A program made the translations under genes and the position numbers. A DNA stretch of 64,000 nt from CAYRJD01 sp965205925 (lineage in GTDB: Bacteria > Actinomycetota > Acidimicrobiia > Acidimicrobiales > Poriferisodalaceae): positions 1,240,001 to 1,304,000 of the forward strand of contig OZ242183.1 in assembly GCA_965205925.1 (NCBI GenBank), read 5' to 3'. The notes under the pieces are model-generated. The model was not told where the DNA came from and made no database searches. It saw only the letters and a program-made list of their open reading frames with translations. Numbering within the stretch: the stretch's first letter is position 1; every line of letters begins with the position of its first letter. Positions 16,474-26,216 of the stretch are shown in pieces.

Positions 16474-17097
16474 GTGCAACTAAGCATCGTCAGACACGGC
16501 GCAACAGCAGCCAATGCCTCGGGACTGCTGCAAGGCCGTATCGACAATCCACTAAACGAAGAGGGCGCTAAGCAAGCAGAACAAATTGGCACTGCTCTAA
16601 GCGCTGCAGCTATACCAGTTGATCGTGTGATCTCATCACCGCTCAGTAGAGCGATCAATACCGCAGCACCATTTACAACGGCTAACGATCTTAAAGTTGA
16701 AACGGACGAGCGTTGGATAGAGCTTGACTACGGTGACTGGGAGTCCCGTCCGAGCAAAGACGTGAGCCCAACACAATGGGATGCATGGAGGGGTAACGCA
16801 AACTTTGCACCGCCTGGCGGTGAGTCACTATTAGCGCTAGAAACTCGCGTGCGCGAAGCGTGCGAAGAGATTGCTTGCGACCGATCAGCTAAGCACGTTG
16901 CCGTCTTTACGCATGTGTCACCCATAAAGGCTGCGGTTGGCTGGTCGCTTGGAGCAGAGTCACATGCTGGCGTTGCGATGAGCTGGCGACTACATGTTGC
17001 CCAAGCGCAGATCACAACCATTTCAGTACCAACTACAGCGGCTTATAAAGAGCCCCGGCTGATCGTGTTCAACTCCACCAGTCATCTAACCGGTTAG
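16474..17097 (+). CDS. Histidine phosphatase family protein (phosphoglycerate mutase-like)
   Basis: A 207-residue member of the branch-1 histidine phosphatases. The R-H-G-A-T motif at residues 7-11 holds the phospho-accepting His. 'S-S-P-L-S-R-A' near 55 and 'E-L-D-Y-G-D-W-E' near 83 are typical, and the second catalytic His is in 'F-T-H-V-S-P' near 148. It resembles the CobC-like phosphatase domain of actinobacterial RNase H/phosphatase fusions but has no RNase H domain. The start is GTG with a purine-rich AGGAAAG upstream. The substrate is unknown. It converges on rnpB. Confidence 0.87.
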   Translation: MQLSIVRHGATAANASGLLQGRIDNPLNEEGAKQAEQIGTALSAAAIPVDRVISSPLSRAINTAAPFTTANDLKVETDERWIELDYGDWESRPSKDVSPTQWDAWRGNANFAPPGGESLLALETRVREACEEIACDRSAKHVAVFTHVSPIKAAVGWSLGAESHAGVAMSWRLHVAQAQITTISVPTTAAYKEPRLIVFNSTSHLTG

Positions 17098-17099
17098 GT

Positions 17100-17460
17100 G
17101 GTGAGCCAGCCGGTAGGCGGGATTCTGTCCTTCGATCGTAAGACCGATGGGATAGCCATCCATCTATGCGGCCTACCCGAGATCATTGGACGGGCCGCCC
17201 GATCTCTGCTTGGCCTTGCTTCGAGAGGGGTTTGCCTGTCCGCTCGGGTCACCCCAAACGCCGGTGCGCTCTTACCGCACCATTTCACCCTTGCCTGTGA
17301 CTGAAAATCAGTCCATCGGCGGTTTGCTTTCTGTTGCACTTTCCGTCGCCTCACGACGCCTGGTAATAAGCCAGCTCCCTGCCCTGTGAAGTCCCGACCT
17401 TCCTCAGCAACCGTTCGAGTTTTATTACCCAACAGCAGCCGCGGCTATCTGGCCGACTCA
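17100..17460 (-). ncRNA. rnpB: RNase P RNA, bacterial type A
   Basis: Catalytic RNA that trims the 5' end of pre-tRNAs. Read on the minus strand, the 5' end (GAGTCGGCC, from 17459) pairs with the 3' end (GGCTGGCTC, to 17103) as helix P1, with G-U wobbles. The conserved 5' core is present (GAGGAAGGTCGGGACTTCAC from about 17408, then AGGGCAGGG). So are the central AACAGAAAGCAAACCGCC block (about 17336-17319) and the 3' ACAGAATCCCGCCTA block near 17115-17131. The length, about 360 nt, fits. Ends are set by P1 and are accurate to a few bases. Confidence 0.95.
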
Positions 17461-17525
17461 CCGCAACTCAGGCTAGCCCGACCCCAGTTGCCTTGAAATT
17501 CTGTTCGGAAGTGCTGCGGCCGAAC

Positions 17526-17954
17526 TCAACTGTTGAACAGAGAGTGTCTTAAGGGTGAGAAACGAGCACCTAGTAACCCACCGAGTGTTCCAAGGGAAGC
17601 CGTCAACAACGCTGCCAATGGCAAACCCAGCCACGGCACTGGTCCGCTGTCATTTACCCAGCGCACAATTTGCACTATTACCGCCAATGCGATCGCGGGT
17701 GAAGCCGACAACGTGCCAGCCATTAGAGGCCGATAGCGAGAGCGGTAACCGGTCACCACACCACCTGTGAAGACAGCTACGAACAACCCTGCGTTAATGA
17801 GCAGTGATTCATTGGAGCGCTCTTGAATCAAGCTGCCGAGTACAACGCCAAGAATCAGCACCAAAATAAGCGTTATCGCTCCGCCTAGCAGTACCGGTTT
17901 TGACTCAATGCGGTACTGGCGCGAGGCGTGATGGGGCGAAGTGCCTTTGCTCAA
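17526..17954 (-). CDS. Four-helix membrane protein (YrzE/TIGR04086-like)
   Basis: A 142-residue protein with four hydrophobic segments (around residues 22-42, 50-70, 75-98 and 105-128) and short charged ends. The Gly-rich 'F-T-G-G-V-V-T-G-Y-R' between helices 2 and 3 and 'L-G-T-L-G-G-L-L-G-A-R' at the end recall the YrzE/TIGR04086 membrane family. The TTG start overlaps the stop of the upstream acyl-CoA dehydrogenase by four bases. rnpB lies just downstream on the same strand. No function can be assigned. Confidence 0.65.
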   Translation of the reverse strand: MSKGTSPHHASRQYRIESKPVLLGGAITLILVLILGVVLGSLIQERSNESLLINAGLFVAVFTGGVVTGYRSRYRPLMAGTLSASPAIALAVIVQIVRWVNDSGPVPWLGLPLAALLTASLGTLGGLLGARFSPLRHSLFNS

Positions 17955-19114
17955 TTTGGATGCGGCTCACGTGGTAATCCCAGAATCCGCTCCCCGATGA
18001 TGTTCTTTTGGATCTCATTCGTGCCGCCTGCAATGCGCATGCCTGGTGCGTACAAGAAGCGATCCACTACCTCTTTGTCTAACAAGGCGTTAATGCCTCG
18101 CAAGTCAATATTGGTTATGGCTTCGAGGTAGCCAAGCTCGGCATTAGCAAGCTTGCTGGGCGGTGCCATCATCGGATCACCTGCACTGCGTTGCATCGAC
18201 AAGCTAAGCGCTTGTCCAGCTGTGAATAGTTCCATGAGTGCATTTTGTTGCACCGGGTCAGCTCTGCTAGCTCCAGAGTTAGTAACGCTTTCCTGCAAAC
18301 GTGCTAGCCGCTTACTCAAACTGATTACCCCACTTGCTCCTGTACCTGAGCGTTCGTCTTCGAGCACAGCCATTGCCACACCCCAACCTTCGCCACGCCC
18401 GCCAAGGATTGCGTCGCGCGGCATTTCCACGTCATTGAAGAAAACTTCACAAAATTCGTGGTCACCGGTCATTTGCTTTATTGGACGAACCTCCACCCCA
18501 GGTAGGGACATCTCAAGTAAGAAAAAGCTGATTCCCTTGTGCTTAGGAGCATCGGCTTCGGTGCGCGCCATCAAAATTCCAAAATCGGCAAACTGAGCGT
18601 TGGAAGACCAAACTTTTTGGCCATTCAAAATAAATCTCTCACCATCTGCTTTGGCCGAAGTGCTCAACCCACCAAGATCGCTCCCCGCGCCAGGTTCGCT
18701 AAATAGCTGACACCAAAGCATCTCGCCAGCGATTGTGGAACGCAAGAAGCGTTCTTTTTGCGCAACGGTTCCGGTGCGCATGATGGACTCGCCAGCCAAG
18801 ATGATTCCTTGCAGATTTAAGTAAGGCGCAACACAGGCTCGCTCACACTCTTCCATCCACACAGCGGTGTGATCGCGAGACAACCCTTGACCGCCGTATT
18901 CGCTTGGCCAGTGCAGTCCAGCCCAACCTTGCTCAAAGCAAAACTTTTGCCAAACCACGGCTTGGTCGTGCAAAGCCGGGGCCAAGATCGCCCCGTAGGC
19001 CGGGCAGGTTTTGTCGCTGGCTTTTGCGGCGGTGAGAAACTGCGTTGCTAATTGACGAAACTCGTCAAGCTCGACTGTGTTTTTCATGTCGTTGTTCATG
19101 CCGAGTGTTCCCAT
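17951..19114 (-). CDS. Acyl-CoA dehydrogenase
   Basis: A flavoprotein of about 387 residues oxidising an acyl-CoA to an enoyl-CoA. The N-terminal helical domain includes 'G-L-H-W-P-S-E-Y-G-G-Q-G'. The FAD/substrate region shows 'W-C-Q-L-F-S-E-P-G-A-G-S-D-L' and 'N-G-Q-K-V-W-S-S-N-A'. The C-terminus has 'Y-A-P-G-M-R-I-A-G-G-T-N-E-I-Q' and 'I-I-G-E-R-I-L-G-L-P-R'. The frame opens at 19219, but that start would overlap the divergent peptidase gene. ATG at 19114 is chosen; 19099 and 19087 are other options. The substrate chain is unknown. Confidence 0.9.
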   Translation of the reverse strand: MGTLGMNNDMKNTVELDEFRQLATQFLTAAKASDKTCPAYGAILAPALHDQAVVWQKFCFEQGWAGLHWPSEYGGQGLSRDHTAVWMEECERACVAPYLNLQGIILAGESIMRTGTVAQKERFLRSTIAGEMLWCQLFSEPGAGSDLGGLSTSAKADGERFILNGQKVWSSNAQFADFGILMARTEADAPKHKGISFFLLEMSLPGVEVRPIKQMTGDHEFCEVFFNDVEMPRDAILGGRGEGWGVAMAVLEDERSGTGASGVISLSKRLARLQESVTNSGASRADPVQQNALMELFTAGQALSLSMQRSAGDPMMAPPSKLANAELGYLEAITNIDLRGINALLDKEVVDRFLYAPGMRIAGGTNEIQKNIIGERILGLPREPHPN

Positions 19115-19211
19115 ACTGTTGCTTTGCTTGTTTTGTAGCCGGGCTTCCAGTGCGCTAGAGCTATGATCACTTGGCAACAATAATCTGAAATAGCAGTAAT
19201 CCGAGGTAGCC

Positions 19212-20594
19212 ATGAGCAACCTGTCTCACACCAATCCCAAGCACACGGCCGCAACTGTTGAGCTACTGCAACAGATGATTCGCAACGGATGCGTGAATTA
19301 CGGCACAATCGAATCGGGTGAAGAAATACGAAATAGCGACTTGCTGGAGGCCTACTTAGAAGCACCCGGCGTAGATATTGAACATTTCGACTGTGAGCCT
19401 GGCCGCCGTTCGGTAGTGGCACGCCTAGCGGGCTCCGACCCAACAGCTCCGAAGCTTTGTTTGATGGGGCACACCGATGTGGTGCCAGTTAATCCTGAAG
19501 GTTGGAGTCGCGATCCCTTCGGAGGTGAACTAGTTGGCACGCTTGACGACGGTGTTGTTTGGGGGCGAGGCGCTGTCGACATGCTCAATCTCACTTCTTC
19601 GATGGCTGTCGCATTTCACCATATTGCTACCGAAGTCGCACAGAACGGAAAACGTCCGTTGGGAGATCTGATCTACTTCGGTGTAGCTGATGAAGAAGCC
19701 GGCGGCACCTACGGTGCCAAGTGGATGGTTGAAAACCACTGGGACGCCATTGAATGCGATTACGTGCTAACCGAGTTCGGAGGACTGCCGACCCACACCG
19801 CTGATGGCCTAAAACTGACCTTGGCGGCTGGAGAAAAAGGCGTGGCATGGCGCAAGCTGACCTTACGAGGTACTCCAAGTCATGGCTCAATGCCCTTCGG
19901 CGCCGATAACGCTCTGATAAAAGCTGCCGAAGTGGTGCGGCGTTTAGCCGAGTATCGCCCGCAAGCCAGCCTTACAGAGATGTGGCAGCACCAGGTAACC
20001 GCTCTCGATATTGACGAAGATACCAAGGCGGCTCTGCTTGACCCAGAAAGCGTCTGGGATGCGATCAAGAAGCTTGATTCGCCAAACCTGGCGCGGTATC
20101 TCCATGCTTGCAGCCACACCACTTTTTCACCCAACATGCTTCACAGCGGCGAAAAAGCCAACGTCGTGCCCGATCAGGCCGAGGTCATACTGGACATTCG
20201 CCGCGCTGCGGGCGATGATCACGAGGTTGACAATCATCTACAGGACGCCTTAGGAGAACTTTATGACGAAGTTGAGGTGGAACACGACTTCAATGGGGAA
20301 GCCACATTCTCGTCAACCGATACTCCGCTATGGCGGCTGCTTGGTGATCTAATGGCAAAATCCCATCCGGGCGCACCGTTGATGCCGACAATGATCGTTG
20401 GCGCGACCGATGCAAGGTATTTTCGCCCCAAAGGAACCGTGGCCTACGGAGCAGGATTGTTCAGCGACCGGATTAACTCCGAAGATTTCATGAGCCGCTT
20501 CCATGGAAACGATGAGCGCATAGACGTGGAGTCATTAGCGCTCACCACTCAACTATGGATTGACGTAGTAGCGAACTGGGGAGAAGTTTCTTAA
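19212..20594 (+). CDS. M20/M25/M40-family metallopeptidase
   Basis: A 460-residue dizinc hydrolase of the ArgE/DapE/CPG2 type acting on peptide or acyl-amino-acid bonds. Metal ligands are seen in 'M-G-H-T-D-V-V-P' near residue 80, 'W-G-R-G-A-V-D-M' near 116 and 'A-D-E-E-A-G-G' near 160 (catalytic Glu and ligand Glu). The late 'F-H-G-N-D-E-R-I' near 436 supplies the last His. A lid/dimerisation domain sits between. The ATG start is divergent from the acyl-CoA dehydrogenase. Substrate is not predictable; a dipeptidase or N-acyl-amino-acid hydrolase is most likely. Confidence 0.88.
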   Translation: MSNLSHTNPKHTAATVELLQQMIRNGCVNYGTIESGEEIRNSDLLEAYLEAPGVDIEHFDCEPGRRSVVARLAGSDPTAPKLCLMGHTDVVPVNPEGWSRDPFGGELVGTLDDGVVWGRGAVDMLNLTSSMAVAFHHIATEVAQNGKRPLGDLIYFGVADEEAGGTYGAKWMVENHWDAIECDYVLTEFGGLPTHTADGLKLTLAAGEKGVAWRKLTLRGTPSHGSMPFGADNALIKAAEVVRRLAEYRPQASLTEMWQHQVTALDIDEDTKAALLDPESVWDAIKKLDSPNLARYLHACSHTTFSPNMLHSGEKANVVPDQAEVILDIRRAAGDDHEVDNHLQDALGELYDEVEVEHDFNGEATFSSTDTPLWRLLGDLMAKSHPGAPLMPTMIVGATDARYFRPKGTVAYGAGLFSDRINSEDFMSRFHGNDERIDVESLALTTQLWIDVVANWGEVS

Positions 20595-20690
20595 ACGCTT
20601 CTTAAACAAGGTTCAGTTGAGCAGGTTTTTAATCACGCACTGGCGTACTCTCAAGAACCGGATTGACGTTGCGATTGGAAAGCACAGCGA

Positions 20691-21371
20691 ATGAACATGT
20701 CAAGGCAAACAAACAAGTTCTCGCTCTGGGAGAAGTCAGCGGTATTGCTGATCGGAATGGTTGTGCTGACGAGTTCCTGCAGTTTTCTAACCGGCGAAGA
20801 CACCACCGCTACCACCACCACAGAAGCCACAGACACTTCCAGCACCGGTTCCGGTACGGATGGCACCACTGACACCGGCACAACTGTGATAACCAGCCCC
20901 GCTGGGACAGATACCGCCGAGGCGGGATCACTTAATAGCAGTGCATCACTTTCAACCGCAGGACTTGGACCGGTAGCTATTGGTCACACCTTGGAACAAG
21001 CCACAGAAGCCAGTGGAGCGACATTCAGATTAAAGGCCGATGTTTCGGCCGCATGCAAGCTCTATGTAGTTGATTCGTTAGCCGGTGTCTCATTCGTGGC
21101 CGTCGACGACGAAATCGTCCGAATTGACATAACGGCTGGGCCGATCACAACCTTGTCTGGCTATGGCATCGGCTCGTTTGAAAGCGAGCTGCGATCGGCA
21201 TTTGGCGAACGCATCGAGACCGGGCCGACAGCGAACGAAGTGCAGTATGTGCCCGTAGACACTTCCGATATTGATAAGCGAGTGGTCTGGCGACTTGACG
21301 CACGGAGCAGAGTTACGGCGCTGCGAACCGGACGAGTTCCACACGTGAACGCTCCAACCACGTGCCAGTAA
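20691..21371 (+). CDS. Lipoprotein of unknown function with Thr-rich linker
   Basis: A 226-residue predicted lipoprotein. A signal peptide ends in a lipobox (V-L-T-S-S-C) near residue 28. Residues ~35-75 are a low-complexity Thr/Ser/Gly/Asp linker. The C-terminal ~140 residues form a compact domain opening 'L-G-P-V-A-I-G-H-T-L-E-Q-A', with two Cys that may pair. I do not recognise a named family, although the opening resembles surface domains seen in other actinobacterial lipoproteins. It stands alone, with 96 bases before it and 99 after. Confidence 0.65.
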   Translation: MNMSRQTNKFSLWEKSAVLLIGMVVLTSSCSFLTGEDTTATTTTEATDTSSTGSGTDGTTDTGTTVITSPAGTDTAEAGSLNSSASLSTAGLGPVAIGHTLEQATEASGATFRLKADVSAACKLYVVDSLAGVSFVAVDDEIVRIDITAGPITTLSGYGIGSFESELRSAFGERIETGPTANEVQYVPVDTSDIDKRVVWRLDARSRVTALRTGRVPHVNAPTTCQ

Positions 21372-21470
21372 CCAGAACAACGACATTGCCAACAACACTG
21401 CCACGAACACAGCCGGTCAAGTAGCCAAGTAAGTAATAGCTTTATGGGATACCTCTGAGGGGAGAGTGTC

Positions 21471-23189
21471 ATGGCACACGACGTAGTGATTAGAAGTGGA
21501 ACGGTGATTGACGGAACCGGGGCGGATGCCGTCAAAGCCGATGTTGCCATTGACGGCGAACGAATAACCGCTGTAGGTGAGGTACGCGAGAGTGGCGCAC
21601 TTGAAATGGACGCCACTGGCAAGGTGGTAACGCCAGGGTTTGTTGATATTCACACACACTTAGACGCGCAACTTGCTTGGGATCCGATCGGCTCAAGCTC
21701 GTGCTGGCACGGCGTTACATCAGTCGTTATGGGTAACTGTGGCGTGACCTTTGCCCCCGTCAAGACCGACGATATTGAATATTTGGCCGAGGTGATGGAG
21801 TCGGTTGAGGACATCCCCAAGAAGTCAATAATGCAAGGCCTCCCATGGGATTGGCGCAGCTACGGGGAATATCTGAGCTTTCTGGACGGCATGCCCAAGG
21901 GCATCAATGTTGGTGGCATGGTCGGGCATGTTGCAGTGCGCTGGCACGCCATGGGCCCTGAGAGCCTGGAAGAGACGCCAGCTTCGGCCAAGCAGGTAAG
22001 TGCAATGTGTGAGCTGGTGGACGAAGCCATGGACGCCGGGGCTTTGGGGTTTTCTACCTCGCGCACATTGCTGCATCGCACACCTGATGGACGTCCCATA
22101 CCGGGGACTTTCGCCGATGATGAAGAGTTATATGCCTTTGGTGATGTCTTAGGTCGACATGAGCGCGGAGTGTTTGAATCTGCGCCACGTTTTGAAGCAA
22201 GCGGACCGAATTTCCAAGGCGGTTTCCATGAGATAGAAGTGCTAGGTGAGATAACTCGCCGCAGCGGACGCCCGTCAACATTTGGACTGGTCTATTCGGC
22301 ACGCATGCCAGAGATGAGCGACCTGGTTCTGAACTGCGTCGCTGAACAGAACTCCTCAGGCGCCGATCTACGGCCACAGACCACTTGCCGCGCTATTGGC
22401 ATAGTGCTGGGTATTCAGCATCGCACTCCGTGGGACCGTTCGGGTGAAACCTGGAGTTCGATGCGAGGATTGTCGGTGCAGGAGCGTCTAGAAATGATTC
22501 GCGATCCAGCGACGCGCAAACGACTAATCAACGAAGCCAACCAGCCACATGATGCTGCAACAGGAATGCTCAGCTCCTTGGTTGATTTGCGTCGCCTGTA
22601 CTTGCTGGATGCCACAAAGCCCAACTACCGAGCAGGTCCTTCTGACACCCTGGAGGCACAAGCGCAAGCAGCAGGCGTAACCCCGATTGAACTGTTTTTA
22701 GATGCCACGGATCGTTCCGATGGCACGGTGATGCTGAACCTGCCTGTGCTTAACCAAGATTACGAAGCCATCGAACGAATGTTGACCCATGACTCAGTAG
22801 TGATGGGTTTGGCAGATGCAGGAGCGCACGTTGGTCAGATCATGGATTCCAGCCAGCCGACCTTTTTCCTGAGTCATTGGGTGCGTGACACCGGTTTCTT
22901 TGATTTACCTGAAGGCATCCGCCGAATTACTTCAGACACCGCAGACCTGTTTGGTTTGGTTGATCGCGGACGAATTGAGCCGAACCGTTATGCCGATATC
23001 AACATCATCGATTTGGATGGATTGTCGTTAGCCGGACCTGAATACGTGCATGACTTTCCCGGCGGCGCTGGCCGTTATATCCAAAAAGGTGATGGCTATG
23101 ATGCCACATTGGTAAACGGGCAGATCTTTATGCTCGACGGTGAGCACACCGGCGCGCTAGCTGGCAGTACCTTGCGCTCAACCGATTAA
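21471..23189 (+). CDS. N-acyl-D-amino-acid deacylase-like amidohydrolase
   Basis: A 572-residue amidohydrolase-superfamily enzyme most like D-aminoacylase. The small beta domain opens with 'V-I-R-S-G-T-V-I-D-G-T-G'. The metal motif 'D-I-H-T-H-L-D-A-Q' is near residue 58, followed by 'G-V-T-S-V-V-M-G-N-C-G', where Cys is the usual zinc ligand of D-aminoacylases. 'G-L-A-D-A-G-A-H' near 446 supplies the catalytic Asp. A GGGGAG ribosome site lies 7 bases before the ATG. It should release the acyl group from N-acyl-D-amino acids in the cytoplasm. A cyclophilin and an enoyl-CoA hydratase follow in the same direction. Confidence 0.85.
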   Translation: MAHDVVIRSGTVIDGTGADAVKADVAIDGERITAVGEVRESGALEMDATGKVVTPGFVDIHTHLDAQLAWDPIGSSSCWHGVTSVVMGNCGVTFAPVKTDDIEYLAEVMESVEDIPKKSIMQGLPWDWRSYGEYLSFLDGMPKGINVGGMVGHVAVRWHAMGPESLEETPASAKQVSAMCELVDEAMDAGALGFSTSRTLLHRTPDGRPIPGTFADDEELYAFGDVLGRHERGVFESAPRFEASGPNFQGGFHEIEVLGEITRRSGRPSTFGLVYSARMPEMSDLVLNCVAEQNSSGADLRPQTTCRAIGIVLGIQHRTPWDRSGETWSSMRGLSVQERLEMIRDPATRKRLINEANQPHDAATGMLSSLVDLRRLYLLDATKPNYRAGPSDTLEAQAQAAGVTPIELFLDATDRSDGTVMLNLPVLNQDYEAIERMLTHDSVVMGLADAGAHVGQIMDSSQPTFFLSHWVRDTGFFDLPEGIRRITSDTADLFGLVDRGRIEPNRYADINIIDLDGLSLAGPEYVHDFPGGAGRYIQKGDGYDATLVNGQIFMLDGEHTGALAGSTLRSTD

Positions 23190-23216
23190 CACAACCGATT
23201 AGCACATTAAGGATTT

Positions 23217-23696
23217 ATGCCCGATTTGCCAGAGCAAAACATTGACCTCGACACCATTTACGAGGTCACCATAGGAACTAGCAAGGGTGCCATAGTTATG
23301 GAATTGAATCCGCAGCTGGCACCTGTGACGGTTAACAATTTCATCAACCTGGCTCGCGATGGCTACTACGACGGACTGACGTTTCATCGCGTAGTGCCAG
23401 AATTTGTGATTCAAGGCGGCTGTCCGGAAGGAACTGGCTCCGGTGGGCCGGGTTACAAATTTGATGATGAGCCCGTCAAAGGGGAATACGTGCTGGGAGC
23501 GGTTGCTATGGCAAATGCAGGCCGCAATACCAACGGCAGTCAGTTCTTTATCTGCATTGATGACTGCCGCCAAAAACTGGCACCTTCTTACAACCTGTTT
23601 GGGCAAGTCACAAGTGGTTTGGATGTGGCTCTGCAAATCAGTGTTGGAGACAGGTTTGATTCGGTTGATATTGTCGAAAAAGGAGCAAATAAATGA
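23217..23696 (+). CDS. Peptidyl-prolyl cis-trans isomerase (cyclophilin type)
   Basis: A 159-residue single-domain cyclophilin without a signal peptide, so cytoplasmic. The signature 'Y-D-G-L-T-F-H-R-V-V-P-E-F-V-I-Q-G-G' (catalytic Arg in F-H-R) is near residue 53, and 'N-G-S-Q-F-F-I' is near 107. It helps protein folding by isomerising X-Pro bonds. An AAGGA ribosome site precedes the ATG, and the stop overlaps the next gene as ATGA. Confidence 0.93.
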   Translation: MPDLPEQNIDLDTIYEVTIGTSKGAIVMELNPQLAPVTVNNFINLARDGYYDGLTFHRVVPEFVIQGGCPEGTGSGGPGYKFDDEPVKGEYVLGAVAMANAGRNTNGSQFFICIDDCRQKLAPSYNLFGQVTSGLDVALQISVGDRFDSVDIVEKGANK

Positions 23697-24535
23697 GCAC
23701 AACCACTACCTCGAGCCCGACTGGCACAGATCAGGTTCTTTATGAAGAAAAAGATGGAGTAGCGATAGTCACACTCAACCGCCCCGACAGCTTGAATGCC
23801 TGGACAGGCATGCTTGGCACTGGCTATTTCAACGCACTAGACCATGCTGGCGCGCAAGAAAGCGTGAGAGCCATAGTTGTTACCGGTGCCGGGAAAGGTT
23901 TTTGTGCTGGAGCGGACATGGGCAATTTGGCTGGCCTTAGCGAGGGCGACAAAAATGCCGATCCGGGTGACCCAATCGCGCCAGAACTGCGTGGCGAACG
24001 CCATGACTATGCCCTCAGCATTCCTAAGCCAGTGATCGCGGCGGTCAATGGCGCTTGTGCTGGGCTTGGATTTGTCCATGCAATGATGTGCGATATTCGT
24101 TTTGCGGCAGCTGGTGCAAAATTTACGAGCTCGTTTGCACGACGCGGTTTGATCGCCGAGCATGGCATTTCATGGATGTTGCCACGGTTGGTTGGCCCAT
24201 CGGTTTCCCTAGACATTTTGATGTCAGGTCGAGTGTTTCTGGCTGAAGAAGCTCTGGAAATGAATGTGGTTAGCAAGGTGCTACCAGCTGAAGAGCTACT
24301 AGATGGAACCATTGCGTACGCCCGAGAGCTGGGACGCTTTAGTGCTCCGTGGTCCATGGCGCAAATGAAACGCCAAGTATGGGGACAGTTGGACATGAGT
24401 CGTGATGATGCACTGAAGCAGTCAAATGCCATCATGGCGGACTCACTCAAACGACCTGACTTCAAAGAAGGTGTTGCAAGCTTCATGGATCGCCGTGACC
24501 CTAACTTTGAGCCGGTCACTGGATCACCGTCTTAG
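23693..24535 (+). CDS. Enoyl-CoA hydratase/isomerase family protein
   Basis: A 280-residue crotonase-fold protein. The oxyanion-hole segments 'G-A-G-K-G-F-C-A-G-A-D-M' (near residue 63) and 'A-V-N-G-A-C-A-G-L-G' (near 114) are clear. At the second catalytic position 'A-R-R-G-L-I-A-E-H-G' carries a Glu, as in many hydratases. It acts on an enoyl-CoA in a degradation pathway whose substrate is not shown. The ATGA overlap couples it to the cyclophilin gene. Confidence 0.88.
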   Translation: MSTTTTSSPTGTDQVLYEEKDGVAIVTLNRPDSLNAWTGMLGTGYFNALDHAGAQESVRAIVVTGAGKGFCAGADMGNLAGLSEGDKNADPGDPIAPELRGERHDYALSIPKPVIAAVNGACAGLGFVHAMMCDIRFAAAGAKFTSSFARRGLIAEHGISWMLPRLVGPSVSLDILMSGRVFLAEEALEMNVVSKVLPAEELLDGTIAYARELGRFSAPWSMAQMKRQVWGQLDMSRDDALKQSNAIMADSLKRPDFKEGVASFMDRRDPNFEPVTGSPS

Positions 24536-24584
24536 ATACCGCACCATGCATGAGCGTCAGCTACGGCTTAGACGCCTCTAGGAA

Positions 24585-26198
24585 ATGACGCTTAACGATC
24601 CTATTGTTGCCTTTGCGCTTCTGGCCTGGCTGGCGTATATCGCTAGCCGGCTGCTGGCTCGCACGAACTTGCCTGAGTTGGTGGGCTTTCTGCTGGTCGG
24701 GGCTATAGCAGGACCATCTGGTCTTGAACTGCTTGACATTGATGCCTTGAATGCAATGCGCCCAATCACCGAGGGCGCATTAGCAATACTGATGTTTGTC
24801 ATCGGTGAACGCGTATCGGTTCGTGCACTTCGAGCTGCCCGTTGGACGCTAACCACTGGCATTGTCCAATATGTCCTTTGTGCATTTTCGGTGTATTGGG
24901 CCACACGTTGGGTGGGAGGCAGCAACGCAGTCGCATTAGTGCTGGCGACCTTGGCCGGAGCAGGAGCGCCAATGACGATCGCACACATTGTCAGCACTAC
25001 CAAGGCATCCGGTAGCTATCCAACAGGTGTCGTAGGGACACATGCGGTTTCCGATGCATTGGCAACAACCGCTTTTGCAGCCGTGTTGCCAATAGCGGTG
25101 CTTTCGATTGGGGCGTCAACAATCTCAACCGCTTTGTTGGATTTTGTGCAACTGGGTATTGGTGGGGCAGTGCTTGGATTGCTCGGCGGTTGGATGATTT
25201 CACGAGTTGGTTTTCAGATTGAAACCTCGGGTGAACTACTGCTGTTTGTGCTTGTTAATGTGATGCTCGCCTGGGTAGTTGCAGGTTGGCTCGATATTTC
25301 CCTACCGCTGGCAGCACTATTTGCTGGGGCATCAGCGGCGACGTTTGCAAGCGAAGCCTTCAGCGCACGACTGTTTCGCACGCTAAGAACTATCGAGCAA
25401 CCGCTTTACCTGTTGTTTTTTGCTTTGGCAGGAGCGTCGATACATCTCAGCGATGTTCCAAAGGTTGGACTGATTGGGTTGGCATACGTCGTAGTGCGTG
25501 TAGCGGCAAAAATCGTTGGCGGGCTAGGTGGTGGCCTGCTTGGTGGGTTGGGATGGCGCGTATCACTGCGTTTAGGAGTGAACCTGACACCACAAGCGGG
25601 TGTTGCTGTTGGCTTGGCGGTGCTTGCTTCAGAAGAGCTAGGCAATATCGGCGCGGAAGCAGCAACTGTTGTATTGGGCTCGGTGGTTCTGTTTGAGCTG
25701 ATTGGCCCGGTATTGGTGGCGCGTGACCTACGCACTTGGGCTGTCGGGGCAACCGCAGAGCAGAACGCCGAACCTGAAAAATTCAAGGTGCCTTCACGAG
25801 TATTGCTGGCAGCACCGCGCACGGTGGAAATACCCGAATGGGTGATAGATCAGCTAGCGCGTTGGCAAGCTTCAGTGGCTGTGCTGTTGCCCCTCGACGA
25901 AGACTCAGATGAAATCCTGGCTCTGTCGAAACATTGCGCATCTAAGAGCGTGGAGTTTGAGTTTCACTCGCTGTCAAACGAGAGTTTTGTGGGAGAGGTG
26001 ATACAGAAGCGTTCAGAGGTTTCAGCGGATTATGTCGTGCTCTTCTCTGACCGTTTGGCAAGCGCGGCGTCCCGGTTGGTGCTGCTACCGACCGAACGTA
26101 TAGCACGCCAGCTAAAAGTTCCTATGACGGTATTCCCGTTGGAACCAGCAGAGAAAAGGCACCGCCCACTCAAATTTCCTTGGCAGATATCAACATGA
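24585..26198 (+). CDS. Cation:proton antiporter (CPA2/Kef-type) with C-terminal cytosolic domain
   Basis: A 537-residue membrane protein. About twelve hydrophobic segments span residues 5-390, and the opening 'L-P-E-L-V-G-F-L-L-V-G-A-I-A-G-P' is typical of Na/H exchanger-family CPA2 antiporters. The last ~135 residues are soluble and resemble a universal-stress-like alpha/beta domain rather than a TrkA-N domain. It probably exchanges Na+ or K+ for H+ across the inner membrane. A TAGGA site precedes the ATG. Confidence 0.82.
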   Translation: MTLNDPIVAFALLAWLAYIASRLLARTNLPELVGFLLVGAIAGPSGLELLDIDALNAMRPITEGALAILMFVIGERVSVRALRAARWTLTTGIVQYVLCAFSVYWATRWVGGSNAVALVLATLAGAGAPMTIAHIVSTTKASGSYPTGVVGTHAVSDALATTAFAAVLPIAVLSIGASTISTALLDFVQLGIGGAVLGLLGGWMISRVGFQIETSGELLLFVLVNVMLAWVVAGWLDISLPLAALFAGASAATFASEAFSARLFRTLRTIEQPLYLLFFALAGASIHLSDVPKVGLIGLAYVVVRVAAKIVGGLGGGLLGGLGWRVSLRLGVNLTPQAGVAVGLAVLASEELGNIGAEAATVVLGSVVLFELIGPVLVARDLRTWAVGATAEQNAEPEKFKVPSRVLLAAPRTVEIPEWVIDQLARWQASVAVLLPLDEDSDEILALSKHCASKSVEFEFHSLSNESFVGEVIQKRSEVSADYVVLFSDRLASAASRLVLLPTERIARQLKVPMTVFPLEPAEKRHRPLKFPWQIST

Positions 26199-26216
26199 GC
26201 GAAACAGTCAGTAGCA

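Noticed and set aside
19115..19219. Longer N-terminus of the acyl-CoA dehydrogenase.
   Set aside because: It would overlap the divergent M20 peptidase start and adds residues unlike the family.
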